Under the pieces are notes generated by a model that did not search any database, was not told the origin of the DNA, and worked only from the letters and a program-made list of their open reading frames with translations. Below are positions 12,301-26,019 of a stretch of DNA of 64,000 nt, in pieces. Position 1 is the first letter of the stretch; every line of letters starts with the position of its first letter. The translations under genes and the position numbers were made by a program. The DNA comes from Lampris incognitus (Eukaryota; Chordata; Actinopteri; Lampriformes; Lampridae): assembly GCF_029633865.1 (NCBI RefSeq), contig NC_079219.1:11467420-11531419 (forward strand), given 5' to 3'.

Positions 12301-15300
12301 TTAAACGTGGGGTGTCCGGATAGAGTAGCGGTCTATTCCGTTGCCTACCAACACGGGGATCGTCCGTTCGAATCCCCGTGTTGCCTCTGGCTTGCTTGAG
12401 CGTCCCTACAGACACAATTCACCGTGTCTGCGGGTGGGAAGCCGGATGTGGGTATGTGTCCTTGTTGCTGCACTAGCGCCTCCTCCGGTCGGTCGGGGCG
12501 CCTGTTTTGGGGGGAGGGGGAACTGGGGGGGAATAGCGCGATCCACCCACACTCTACATCCCCCTGGAGAAACGCCTCACTGTCAGGTGAAAAGATGTAG
12601 CTGGCGACTCCACGTGTATCGGAGGAGACGTGGTAGTCTGCAGCCCTCCTGGATCGACAGCGGGGTGGAGCAGAGACCGGGACAGCTTGGAAGAGTGGGG
12701 TAATTGGCCGAGTACAATTGGGGAGAAAAAAAGTTGAACATAACCTGTGCTTTATAAAGTGAAAGATCTGTTATCACAGCAGTAAGAAGAATCCAGTCCA
12801 TTTTGCAGAGAAAAATGACACACTGAACTTATTGTTGCTAGTATTGTTATTGTACTACAGTATTGTTGCTAGTATTGTTATTGTATTACAGTATTGTTGC
12901 TAGTATTGTTATTGTATTATAGTATTGTTGCTAGTGTTGTTATTGTATTACAGTATTGTTGCTAGTATTGTTATTGTATTATAGTATTGTTGCTAGTATT
13001 GTTTTTGTATTACAGTATTGTTGCTAGTATTGTTATTGTATTATAGTATTGTTGCTAGTATTGTTATTGTATTATAGTATTGTTGATAGTATTGTTATTG
13101 TATTACAGTATTGTTGCTAGTATTGTTATTGTATTACAGTATTGTTGCTAGTATTGTTATTGTATTATAGTATTGTTGCTAGTGTTGTTATTGTATTACA
13201 GTATTGTTGCTAGTATTGTTATTGTATTACAGTATTGTTGCTAGTATTGTTATTGTATTATAGTATTGTTGCTAGTGTTGTTATTGTATTACAGTATTGT
13301 TGCTAGTATTGTTATTGTATTATAGTATTGTTGCTAGTGTTGTTATTGTATTACAGTGGTGTTGCTAGTATTGTTATTGTATTACAGTATTGTTGCTAGT
13401 ATTGTTATTGTATTACAGTATTGTTGCTAGTATTGTTATTGTATTATAGTATTGTTGCTAGTATTGTTATTGTATTACAGTATTGTCGCTAGTTAGTAAA
13501 GATATCACATTACCAACATCACCCTGTTCATCATCCTTCACCCCTTAGCTCCACCCACCAGCCTGGCCCTCACAGGGGTAATAGAGGGCAGGGCGAAGAA
13601 GCGTCTGACGGCCCCGACCTTGAGCCTGACACTGAGCGCTGGGTCCCACGATGAAGGCTTCTCCACCGCTGCTCTCTCTGCCTCCCCCGATGACACGTCG
13701 TCCCTGGACATCAACCTGGAAGCCCTGGAGACGCCGTCTGAGAGCGAATCCTGCAACTTCCCTGGCAGCCTGCACGAACTGGAGTGGGAGGGTGAGAGAG
13801 AGAGAGAGAGAGATGGAGATGGAGAGAGGGAGAAAAAAGAGAGACAGACAGATGAAGAGAAAGAGAGATTGGGTGACAGGAGAGACAGAGACACAGAGGG
13901 AGAGTGATATAGACGGAGAAAGAGACAGATGAAGAGAATGAGAGAGAGAGCGAGAGATGGAAAAGAGAGAGAGGGAGAGAGAGAGACATAAAGAGACACA
14001 AATGCAAAGGGCGAGAAAGGGAGAGACACACTCATGAGGGAGAGAGAGACAGATGGTGTGTCTGTCCTGGGGAGGATAGTCCTGTAGACAGCTCTTCTTC
14101 TCTTATGTTATCTGTTGAATGCAGGACTCTGAATTGGAGAAGCGTTATAATTTTTGTAGCACTGTAAAAAATGTTGGCGACAGATTTTGGGAATCAGCTA
14201 ATCACACTGAGTAGCAGCCGGGGCGGTCCGCTTACATCTGTCTATAACACCTGTCTGATGTCAGGCCAAACTCTGATTCCACCCCAGTTTGTTATCTGCA
14301 CCTGAGTTAAGATGTCTCAACTCATGCTAACCTGGCTGTTAATAGGGGTGCATGTCGATATGGTGGCGATTAGGCTAACACCCTCCAGACTCTGACCTTT
14401 GCCCTCTGTCACCCTGCAGACGACCTCCCTCGGCTGGGTATGAGTGGGTCTGGCGGCGGGTCAGGGGGTCTGGCTAATTCCTCAGGGGTGGAGCATGCTG
14501 AGATGGGTTCTCTGGAGCTGGACCAGGTGGACAGTAAGGGGCGCCGATGGAGGAGGTTCTGCATCACAGGACAAGAGTTCCACGTCAACATGAGCGTCCT
14601 GGAGCCGTACCTGCAGGTCCTGTCCCATGGAGGTGAGCCGTGTCCGGAAAACCAGTTCTGCACAATCTGAGTTAAAAATCCCTCTTAATGTCCCACGTTG
14701 TAAGGTACATTTGTCCTTTACTGTTACCTTTAGCGACATCAGGTTACACACAGTAGTGTAAGATCAGCCCAATGTTGAGGATAGCCAACGTGGAGGACTT
14801 TTTTTTTCTTTTTTTGAGGAAATGACAAGATATTCTTTGGAAAACAACAATAGACACAAAGAACGTCTTCAAGCCACATCACATTTGTTGTGTCCACCAA
14901 TAAACAAAATGGAAATTACACTACAGACATTGCTAAGCTATCAACTTGTCCATATTGGTACTCTCACTGTAATTCAGCGATTTACCATACAGCTGGCCTT
15001 CCAGGGAGAGTCATGATGCTAACAATACTGCTGTGGTTACCAAAAATAAACACTTTGCCCACACTGCCGGCAACTGGAAAACACAACTGTCTAATGTAGT
15101 TATGGAAGATTTCCAACAAGATTTCCCGAAAAGGTAAAGCACCAGCTGTGCCTGACCAGAGACTCTGGTGGCGAGCCACAAGGTGTACTAGATCACCTAA
15201 TGGTAGAATTTGAGCCCGAGTGTCTCAAAACGTCTAATAGATGGAAAACTTGGTGACGTCTATTCATTTTAAGTCCCGTTAGTGGGACTTCAAATCCAGG

Positions 15301-15683
15301 TCACATAATCTGATGACCATCTCATGCCTGAGAAAGTGGGTGAGCGCCATATGAGCTATCTGTTTGTGATTGGTTGTCAGGTTACTATGACGATGGTATG
15401 AATGCCATCATCCTGTTCTCCTCCTGCTACCTGCCTGAGAACTCTGTGGAAAACTACGACTACGTCATGGAAAACCTGTTCCGGTCAGTACTACATAAAG
15501 ACACACTGGGAAAAAAACCCAGCAATTTGTGGTATCGTGTTTGTAATAGAAAATGGTGGTGTCAAATGATGTACTGGCCTGCTGGGGCTGTTAAGAACTG
15601 AGCCGGGATGCGCTGATGTTGAACAGTTTTACTAGTCACCGCTGCACAATTTGCACGGCACTGACGTTCACACTGTATATATA

Positions 15684-15714
<31 letters not shown>

Positions 15715-18700
15715 GCATGCATGAGTGAGTATATGTGGTGTTAAAAGTGTTTGGGTGTGTATGTCTGGAAGTAAAAATCCCATTCATAATCACCGTAAGG
15801 AATTTTATTATTCACAGTACAAGGCAACATCTACTTTGGCTAGCAGCATGTTCCGCCATGTTGTCTCTCTGCTTTTTCAGGGATGAAGAGAAGACAAATC
15901 ATAAGACTCAACAATATATATAGAGATAGATAGATAGATATAAGAATGCATAAAAGATTAAATATACATGCTCACAAGAGTTGATTGAAACTGATTTATA
16001 GCGAGGGAAAGGAACTTGTCATCATTTGCAATGCTTTATGGGATGAGTAGTTCCTTCCCTCTTAAAATACATGAAATACACAGTGTTGTACCTTTGTCTT
16101 TTTAACTGTTTTTTCATATATAATATTTTTATTTTTTTTCTGCTTGGAGTCAATTCATAAAAGCCCATATTTCATCTCGTAGCAGGTAGGATGGGCTCAA
16201 GGCGTACAACTCTTTACATAAGAATTTTCTGAAATGTCTGACAAAAATGAATAGGAAATGTATTTCCGCAACCTGGGCTGCTGGAAAAGTAGGGGGGGGG
16301 GGGTCACTTTTCAGCTCTATCAGTGAGTAGCCAAGTATGCAGAAGCTTAACACGCTGAGAAGCATATCTGGAACAAGATAAAAAGCAACACTGACCCCTG
16401 GTGGCTTCTTCTGAGAAGAACAGTAACGTTTGGTTTCACCAGTGGTATAAACAGCATGCACATGCAAATGCTACTGTTCTTTTCAGAAGACGAAAAGGAG
16501 AGTAGCAGGAGATAAAGGGAAGGTTTACAAGATGGTAGTGAGACCAGCTATGTTGAAGATGCTAAGATTTTTGTTGGGAGTGAGGAAGGAGGACAGGAAT
16601 AGGAACGAGTATATTGGAGAGACAGCTCAGGTTGGACAGTTTGGAGACAAAGTAAGAGAGACAAGATTGAGATGGTTTGGACATGTGTGGAGGAGAGATG
16701 CTGGGTATATATGGGAGAAGGATGCTGAAGATGAAGCTGCCAGGGAAGAAGAGAAGAGGAAGGCCAAAGAGGAGGTTTATGGGTGTGGTGAGGGAGGACA
16801 TGCAGGTGGCTGGTGTGACAGAGGAAGATGCAGAGGACAGGAAGAGATGGAGATGGATGATCTGCTGTGGCGCCCCCTAACGGGAGCAGCTGAAAGAAGT
16901 GGAAGATATATTTAGCATGCACGTGTACAGCAGACAGCCTTCATAATATCCTAAAAAGGAAGAAAAAAAAGGTTTTGTCTACCAACATAAACAGGTTACT
17001 TAGAATAAGCAGTGAGACGGAGAACTAATATCACACAAACTTTATAAACTATCACCGTGTGGATCGTGTCCTTGGCTGTAACTAACTCAACCATTACGTA
17101 ACGTGCTTGTTATGTATAAACCGAATGCCGATGGTATTCAATAATAGAGTTCAAGTCCAAAATAGATATTGTGTGGCCAATTAGAAATGCTATTGACATT
17201 TGAATTTTCTCTTGACACACAGTTAAACTGAGGGGGGATACAGTTTGGGGAAACTCCAGGAGAATTCTTCATTAAAGTCTGAACTAAAGCTATAGACAGC
17301 TACACAGCAATTAACCAAGGGAAGCATTACAGGCAACCGTTTTTAGCAGAGGTGAGACCAAGTCTTTTTTTCCCCAAGTCACAAGTAAGTTTCAAGTCTT
17401 GGCACTCATGTCTCAAGTCAAAACAGACAAGTCCCAAGTCGAAACAGACAAGTCCCAAGTCAAAACAGACAAGTCCTAAGTCAAAACAGACAAGTCCCAA
17501 GTCGAAACAGACAAGTCCCACGTCAAGTCCCAAGTTATAAACTTTGAGTTTCAAGTCCTAAACAAGTCATTATGCACTCATCAAATTTAATACCATTTCA
17601 AAATGTTATACTAAATAAATTAAATTTACTCATATCGCTTTTTAAAAAAAAAGTATTTATTACGTATTGATTCAAAGTGGCTCGATTACGGAAACGAAGA
17701 GCTGATTGGCTGCACACCTATTAAAAAGCGTTTTAGCTTTGGGCTTAGAGAAGGCATCAACTCTTTCAGGTCAAAAGGCTGTGAAGTCATTACAAGTCAA
17801 GTCATGAGTCATTGGTGTTAAAGTCAAAGTCGAGTTGTAAGTCTTTTTCAGTTTTGTCAAGCCTGAAGTCATCAAATGTGTGACCCGAGTCCAAGTCAGG
17901 TACTGAGGTCCACACCTCTGGGTTTTACCATTTGGTCTGTAGCAAACTTTGAATGAATAGAACCGTTCAGCTCTTTACTCATGGACCACTCGAGGATGAC
18001 TATGATGATGATGATGGACGTGTTCTGCTCTGAAAACACATGATGATTATAATCAGTGTATGTGTGGTCCTCTGCAGGTACATTGTTGGGACGTTGGACC
18101 TGATGGTATCGGAGAACTACATCCTGGTGTACTTGTGTGGGATGGCTCAGAGGAACAAGATGCCAGCCATTAAGTGGTTGCGACAGTGTTACACTTCCAT
18201 AGACAGACGGTACCAGACATGATCTTATTAAGACACTTCAGTTTTAACATCGTAAACACCCTCCCTGTGTGTGTGTGTGTGTTAAGGTAACCAGATTTTC
18301 AAATTTGCAAAGTCCCAAACAGGGACACTGACAAGGCATAATGTGCATCCTAATTCCTTCAGCGACTGGTTCATTAGCAGCTCTGTCACACATTTGTCTT
18401 TTGCTTAACTTGAATTTTAGCTAATTATCATTGACATTTTAGAATTTTGTACTGATAACGAGGGCTGTCAATTACATTTTAGCACCTTTATGGCATGATA
18501 AGCTGTAATTAATCACAATTAACAAAAATGGGGAAAAAAGTCTAAGGGAATGTAAAGAGGAAATACAGGACAAAATGTTTATGAGGGGGTCTGGGTGGTG
18601 TGGCGGTCTGTTGCCTACCAACACGAGGGATCGCCGGTTCCAATCCCCGTGTTACCTTCGGCTTGGTCGGGCGTCCCCACAGACACAATTGGCCGTGTCT

Positions 18701-21700
18701 GCGGGTGGGAAGCCGGTTTTGGGTATGTGTCCTGGTCGCTGCACTAGCGCCTCCTCTGGTCGGTCGGGATGCCTGCTGAGGGGGAACTGGGGGGAATAGT
18801 GTGATCCTCCCACGCGCTACATCCCCCTGGTGAAACTCCTCACTGTCAGGTGAAAGGAAGCGGCTGGCGACTCCACATGTATCGGAGGAGGCATGTGGTA
18901 GTCCGCAGCCCTCCCCGGATCGGCAGAGGGGGTGGAGCAGCAACCGGGACGGCTTGGAAGAGTGGGGTAATTGGCCGGGTACAATTGGGGAGAAAGAAGG
19001 GGGGCAAAAATAAATAAATAAAATGTTTTATGGGAACTAATAAGTAGGGCCTACTTATCAGTCATGGGAGTTTTCAATTACGCTGAATTGACGTTCTTAC
19101 CCTGGCGCTGGCGTGTGGCGGGGCAGGTACCATCACCAGTAGAGTTTGCCGCTAGTTAGCTTGACCTGTAGCTAGACTGTATTGTTGCTGCAAAGACTGT
19201 TCATCACTCCACTGTGCATCTTAACTTGGTTTAATCAAGAAGTTTTTATCTATTCTTTATTGAAAAGGAACCTGAGAACCAGACAGCACATTCTGATTGA
19301 CACCCATCAACTAGTCAGTGACATGAGGCGCTAGTTTTCTTCTGCGTGACTGCTGATTTGATGTGTGGCCTGTTTTATCTTTTATCACGTTCTCATGAAA
19401 GCTGGTATCTTGAGGGGAGAACCTGCTGAAACTGACCAAGGGTCTCATTTATACAACAGTGCATGGGATCCTTACTAAAAGTACGTGCGCACACACAAAA
19501 AAAAAAAATTCAGACTTAAATGTGAGAGAGGCATCATTATACAATCTGGCTTTACCTCACCAACTGCGGTTACGTACAGGTGCGCACATTCTCCCGTCAA
19601 ACTTGTTTTTATAGATCACAAATGTTGCGTGGGAAGTGGCGGACGCCTCTTTCAGGCTCCGTTTTGTGCGCACGCAATGGTTATAAATGAAACCCCAGCA
19701 GGTCTTTTCCCGGTCACACCGGGACGACTGGTCAGCCTTGTGTGTGTGTGTTTTCTCCAGGCTAAAGAAGGACTTGAAGGGGCTGTTGGTGGTCCATCCT
19801 GCCTGGTACATCAAGGCGCTCATCACGCTGGTCAAACCCTTCATCAGGTCTGTTCCCTTGAAAGAAATAAACGAGCCATAGGATGACAGAATGAGTATCC
19901 ATCTATCTAGCGAGCTGTCTGTCTGTCTACTTCTGTTTCTGATTACTTCATTAACGTAGACTATATTGCTTAAATGTGTTATCAAGCCAGATCGGTGCTC
20001 TCTTGGGAATGCGGGAGCTAAATTTAAGGTTTCCAACCCAATTGTAGACCGTTGTTTGTTGGTATGGTAAAGAGACCGGAAATGTGATTTGGCACAATAG
20101 AAATCGACTTGACTTCTGTCTGATATCGACTGGTGAGGTGTTCCTGTTGACCTCTCTGCTGTCCTTCACAGTGATAAGTTCAGCAGGAAGATTCGATTCA
20201 TCCACAGCCTGAAGGAACTGTCGGAGTTCATCCCGACAAACCAGCTCCAGATTCCAGACTGCATCCGAGAGTAAGAGACAGAATCACATGAACACACGGC
20301 CTTTATACCAGACCGCTCTTTAGCTTGACTGATCAGTCAGTAAGTTCTGGAGAAGAACCACCGACTGCTTCTGCTGTATAAAGTAACGATGGTGTGAGGA
20401 AGTGTGCGACTAAACACATTTCAAAGTCATATGACAGGAGATGTATGTGTTTGCACTGTGTGCAGAAATGGTCACACACACCCTACAAAGAACTCAGTGT
20501 TTTCACACTCACTGAGCGGTATCACCACACACAGTGTGTGACTTTATTCTTCCGTCAGGGGAAATTCACTGGTAGACATGGACTGACAGCGAGATGAGTG
20601 CTGTCCAGCAGCCTGGTGCTTTTGGTGTGTGTGTGTGTGTGTGTGAGATGCAGCGAGGTGAGTTCTGGTTCGCTGCTGGTGGGAAAGGGTGAGAGTCACC
20701 AATTTCACAAGAAAACACCAGCGAGGAAGAGGAGGAGACATTTTAATCTTCAGTCATCAGGCTGAGACTTCACGGTTACTCACATCCCGGCTGACATGTC
20801 CGACTCATTTTCCCCAAAAGCCTGCCAGCTCCCAGACGCCTCTGAATTGAGTCTGTATAGTGCCTCATCTGTGGAGACACGTGTCTAAGCGCTTCACAGA
20901 TAAAAGACGAGAAAAAAATAAAGAGTAAAAGGATAAAAGAGGGGTTTTAAAAACCTCGATGGAAGGGGCAGTTCTGAGAAAGCGTGGGAGGGAGGCGTGG
21001 GGGGAAGAGTAGGGGGATGTGGAGATGCGGGGAATAGCTAGAGCGGAGAGAGCGTGAGGTCAGTGAGGTAACTGGGGCTTTAGCCATTTAAGGCTTTTTA
21101 GGTCAGGAGGAGGACTTTGAAATGGATCCTGTAATGGACTGGGAGCCAGGAGAGTACGGGGGTTTTGTGGGCTGACTTTTCTGAGGACTCTGGTGGCACT
21201 GTTCTGAATGAGGTGTAGATGGCTGATAGATTTGACTGGAAGACCGGCGAGAAGGCTCTGCCATAATCAGGTCGGGAGAAGGTTAGGGCAGGGAAGTCGG
21301 TCTGGATCTGGTTTTAAGGTGAAGAAGGAAATCTCCCGGGTGTGTTTGATACAGGCTTGGACTGAGAGTGTGGAGTCGAACTTAACGCCAAGACTGGTCA
21401 CGACAGAGGAGGGGGGAATGGACTGTTGTACTGGTTTGTGCTACTGGCCTCGTGGTTAGCACCGTTGCCTCACAGCAAGAAGGTCCTGGGTTCGAACCCC
21501 AGGCAGGTCATCCCAGGTCCTTTCTGTGTGGAGTTTGCGTGTTCTCCCCGTCCGTGTCTGTGTGGGTTTCCTCCCACCATCAAAAAGACATGCATGTTAG
21601 GGTTTGTCATGGCAGTTACTCAGTTCCACTCTGACATTACATGAGGGGCGAGACAAAAATCTCTTATGCCTCTTTTCCCCTGCATGGTGCCGGCTCGACT

Positions 21701-24700
21701 CAACCCTACTCGCCCCCAGATGCCAAGGGGCCAAGTACCAGGTACTTTTTTTTGGGTACCACCTCCGTCGAGGTTCCAAGTGACCTGAGCTGATACTGAA
21801 AGGTGACATGACAATACCACTATAAACAAATAATTTAAATATAAATTAAAATCTTTAAAAAAAAAAAAAAACTAGTCAACTCGCCCACAAATGACCAGCA
21901 GGGCTTCGCCGTGAGGGGATACTATCTGCAGTGGAAAACAAAATCCCAAAAAGTAAAGCGAGTAGAGTCGAATAGAGTCGAGTTGAGCCAGTACCATGCA
22001 GTGGAAAAGGGGCATTACGGTATTGTCACACTTTAATATATGTTCATGAACATGACACACACACAAGCCTAGATGCTTGAATGCGCACCGATCAATACAG
22101 TGCCGTCTCTCTTATAGGGCAGTTGTCTGTTCTTCCCGGCCTTACCTCATGTCTTCCAGCTCTCATCCCACCAAGGCCACTTCTCCAGTTAGGGTGTACA
22201 GACTCACTCCACTCAGGGAGTCTCCCACACGTTCCTCTGCTATCACCCAACAGTAGGCCTTTATCTGTACACCTGGAGAAGACACCTTATAAGACTACTG
22301 TTGTTCTGCCACACGTGGACTTTAAGCATCTATATAAGCAGTGTAAAATAAAGTTAAATATGGTATAGGTCATACATGGTGAAAGACTCAAAGTAAGCAA
22401 ACCAAGTATGAATTGCCCCCACAACCCCCCTTTTTGATTACTTTTAATCAATAACAAATCGTCTGGATGAAGCAAAATGAGAACATGACAGTGGTTGTAC
22501 ATCCTGGGGATCGTCTTACCTCACACATAATAACCGTGATGCTGGTGCCCGGGTAGCGTAGCGGTCTATTCCGTTGCCTACCAGCATGGGGGATCGCCGG
22601 TTCGAATCCCCATGTTACCTCCGGCTTGGTCGGGATCCCTACAGACACAACTGGCCGTGTCTGCAGGTGGGAAGCTGGATGTGGGTAGGTGTCCTGGTTG
22701 CTACACTGGCGCCTCCTCCGGTCGGTCGAACATCTCACCCCACGCTTGACCAGAAATAAGTAAAAGACTCGAGAAGTTATTTACACTAATCTGAGTAGAC
22801 ACACTGCGAAGACCCCAGTGTTGACATTTGGGGAAAAACCTATGTGAATGCTCAAAATTCCTCTTGAAACACAACTTAGACCCCACTAATATGAAGAAAT
22901 GATTCATGATGAAATAATAAAAGGGAAATATGTATTCATAACACACGTGTGTAGATTGGTTACAGATTAACTAAGTAAGCGTTAACATAAGGAAAAGGAA
23001 ACCAATAACTAAATAAAAAGAGAGGATTTGGGGGAACTACTCTATCAAGTGAGGTCACTGCAGACACTTGCTAAAATCCACATCATCATCACAATCGTAT
23101 GGTGGAACCCAGGGATCAGGAGAGTATCTGACTTGTACAGCGTCAAGTACGGTCTTCATACAATATTTACAGATCACAATAATCATACAAGTAATGACAA
23201 AAACAGGATAACCCACAATCAGAGTACTCGTGAATGATGCACCCCCAGATGCCAAGGGGCCAAACACACCCGTGAACACTATGTAAATCCTTCACCCCTT
23301 CTTCAGTATCACGTTTCAATCCCGATATTTCAGCATCGCTGCTAGTAATTTCTGCATAGCGGTCAGTGGAGATCACCTTACACACACCCTGTGAGGCTAA
23401 CAGAAGGTCCAACGCCATCCTATTTTCTGTTGCTGTGTGTCCAACATCATCTAAGCGTCTCGCCGTGGCTATAACAGCGGCTGTACAGATGCCCATGTGA
23501 CATTCGAACACAGCAGAGAGTGACTTGATCTCCTCCTGAGCTTCATATATACCACACGAGGGGTATCAATATGCCAAATGTGTGCTGAGCCGTTGATAAG
23601 GCAAATTTAGCTTTGCGATGGAGGGATGATAACTCTGATGCTGACGCCTGTCTGATTAAGGGTACTAAAACTGCAAAGTAGCACCGACCGTGGGTTTCTC
23701 TCGGGAGACAGCTTTAAGCCTGCTCACCACAAATTAAATGGACCTTTTCAGCCAGTAGGGTTGCTTACTGAACGTTAGCTTTACTGTCCTATTACTACGG
23801 GTAGTGTCTGCTGTGATTTCATAACCGGGGTCTTGCACACACAGAGAAACATCAGGCAGGGCAGGCACACGCACAACAGGCCAAGTAAATGAACAGTTGT
23901 GAGTCAAAGACTTAGTAGAGAACATACGCCTAGAGCAAATATACACTGTAAAACCTAAAAATACCAGCTGTATTTGCTATTTCCATGAGGCGGACTACAC
24001 CCCAGCTACCATACGATAGGTGTATTCTGGTTCAGTTATAGGCTCACACATATATCATTATTGCAGTTAGCAGGCACGGCCAGAAACTCTACACAATATC
24101 GAAGCATTGCGTTTACTGCCGTTTCAAATGTAGATACCTTCCACAATACTGCGTGGTCCAACTCATGCAGCCTGCAAACTTTATTGAACTCAGACAAGGC
24201 AAATAAGATGATATCTACCTCAGTATCGGGTATATATCTCGAGGGGTGGCACCTCTTCGCAGTGGCTGGCGTGTGTCCAGCCGACTCTCCCCTCCACCTT
24301 CACCGCTGTAGGTGTGGTCAAGAGCACCTGGTATAGGCCCCTGCCCATGGGGCCTCCTCCAGTGTTTCCTCTTTAGGTCCCGTATCAGCACCCAATCTCC
24401 TGGCTTCAGGTCGTGCAGCTGACCCTCTGTTGGCTGTGGAAGTGCTGCCCTCACCTGCATGTGAGTAGAACTCAGCATTTAGTTTAGCTGCACTCAACAG
24501 TTAAGCATTACACCCTCCATGAGGTCTGAGCTGAGGACCCGCTTTTGCAGGAGAAGGGCTATTCCAGTATTCATGGGTCTGTCTGTGAGGATTTCAAAAG
24601 GCGACAGACCTGTTGCAGCCCCCCCCCCCTCGCTCTCATAGCCATCAGCACTAACGGTAGTGCTCCACCACACTGTGGGTGACGGGCACAATGTTACCTC

Positions 24701-25963
24701 AGATTAATACCCCAAAATTTTGAAAGCTGTTTAACAGCACTATTTACAAAATGAATTCCGTTATCACTGCTGATTTTCCGTGGTATTCCCATCTGGGAAT
24801 AATCTCTCTTACTAGCATCTTTGCTACTGTGGAGGCATCTGCCTTTCCTGTAGGGAAAACTTCAACCCACTTAGGAAACACAAGCCGATATTTCTTTCCC
24901 TAACGTGGGGTTAGTTCAGTGAAATCCATCTGCAGGTGATCAAACAGGTGGTCGGGGGGGGGGGGGGGCAGGTGGTCTGGGGGGGGGGGGGCAGGTGGTC
25001 TGGGGGGGGGGGCTCGAGGCTTGTGTGGTTTGCTTTCTTGAGGCGTTATTTTTCAAACAAATTAAACATTTTGAGCAAAAAATTCTGGGAATAATTCGTG
25101 AAGCCTCTCGTAAACCAGCGTTTGTTTATTGCATCCACCCCCCCCCCCCCTTTGACACAGGGTCCTTCCCATGTGGCAGTTTTACATAAAAAGGAAACAC
25201 ACAGGCAGGCAGGCAAGGACGTCCGTCCTCAGACTGCCATACGTTATTTAAATATGTGCACTTAGCTTTTTGTTTTTCCTCTCTGTCTCTACATTATCAA
25301 CACAGACGTCATGAGACCTCCTTCTCCACCCATGGCCTGTGTGAATGGCCTGTCTGGGTCAGGCAGACCTGAATTAGGCGTGGTAGTCGTGAGAGCTACG
25401 TCAGCAGCCTCTGTCTACATCACATTGCCAGTTGGTTTTCGTCTGTGACCATGCGTAATAGTTAATGGTGGAGCCTTCAGGGATGACCGGTCACAGATCC
25501 ACTGTCTACAGCGGCCCGTCATCCCCAAAAACGACACCAACTGCCTCTTAGTGAAAGGGGTTCGAAGTCTGAGCCTGGCTTCCGCTCGTTTTGAGCTCAG
25601 CGTTTTACTTTTTCTTTCCTTTTAAAAGATCTCCTGCCTTTTTGCTAGACAAAGTCTCCCACCTGTGGTCCTGTGAACACCGGGTGACCCACGGCCCTCA
25701 ATCCTCCCACTGGGTGTGAAGTGTTTTGACCAAACACAGGTGGCGTTGAGTTACAGTCCCAGTGGAGCCGGGCTACGGCGGGGGTCGGCACAACCGTTTA
25801 AAGTGCACTTCAGATCTCTGGCGAACAGATTTACAGGGCAACATCCGGAGAAGAGGGAAGGGGCTTTCATCCTGTCCCCGTCTTCTGTGACGACCCGCAA
25901 CGGCGTGGCAGATAATTCTCTTTAATTCTCTCACTGCAACACCTGATGCTCCTACATTGTCAG

Positions 25964-26019
<56 letters not shown>

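Noticed and set aside
12829-13497. CRISPR-like regular array
   Set aside because: The units are contiguous with no unique spacers, and the genome is eukaryotic. It is a minisatellite.
13538-14035. 165-codon minus-strand frame rich in Ser/Leu
   Set aside because: It is the shadow of bnipl exon 4 and the GA-rich tract.
22081-22368. A 95-codon plus-strand frame as a gene
   Set aside because: It lies entirely in the retroviral LTR and is broken in the homologous LTR at 28100-28380.
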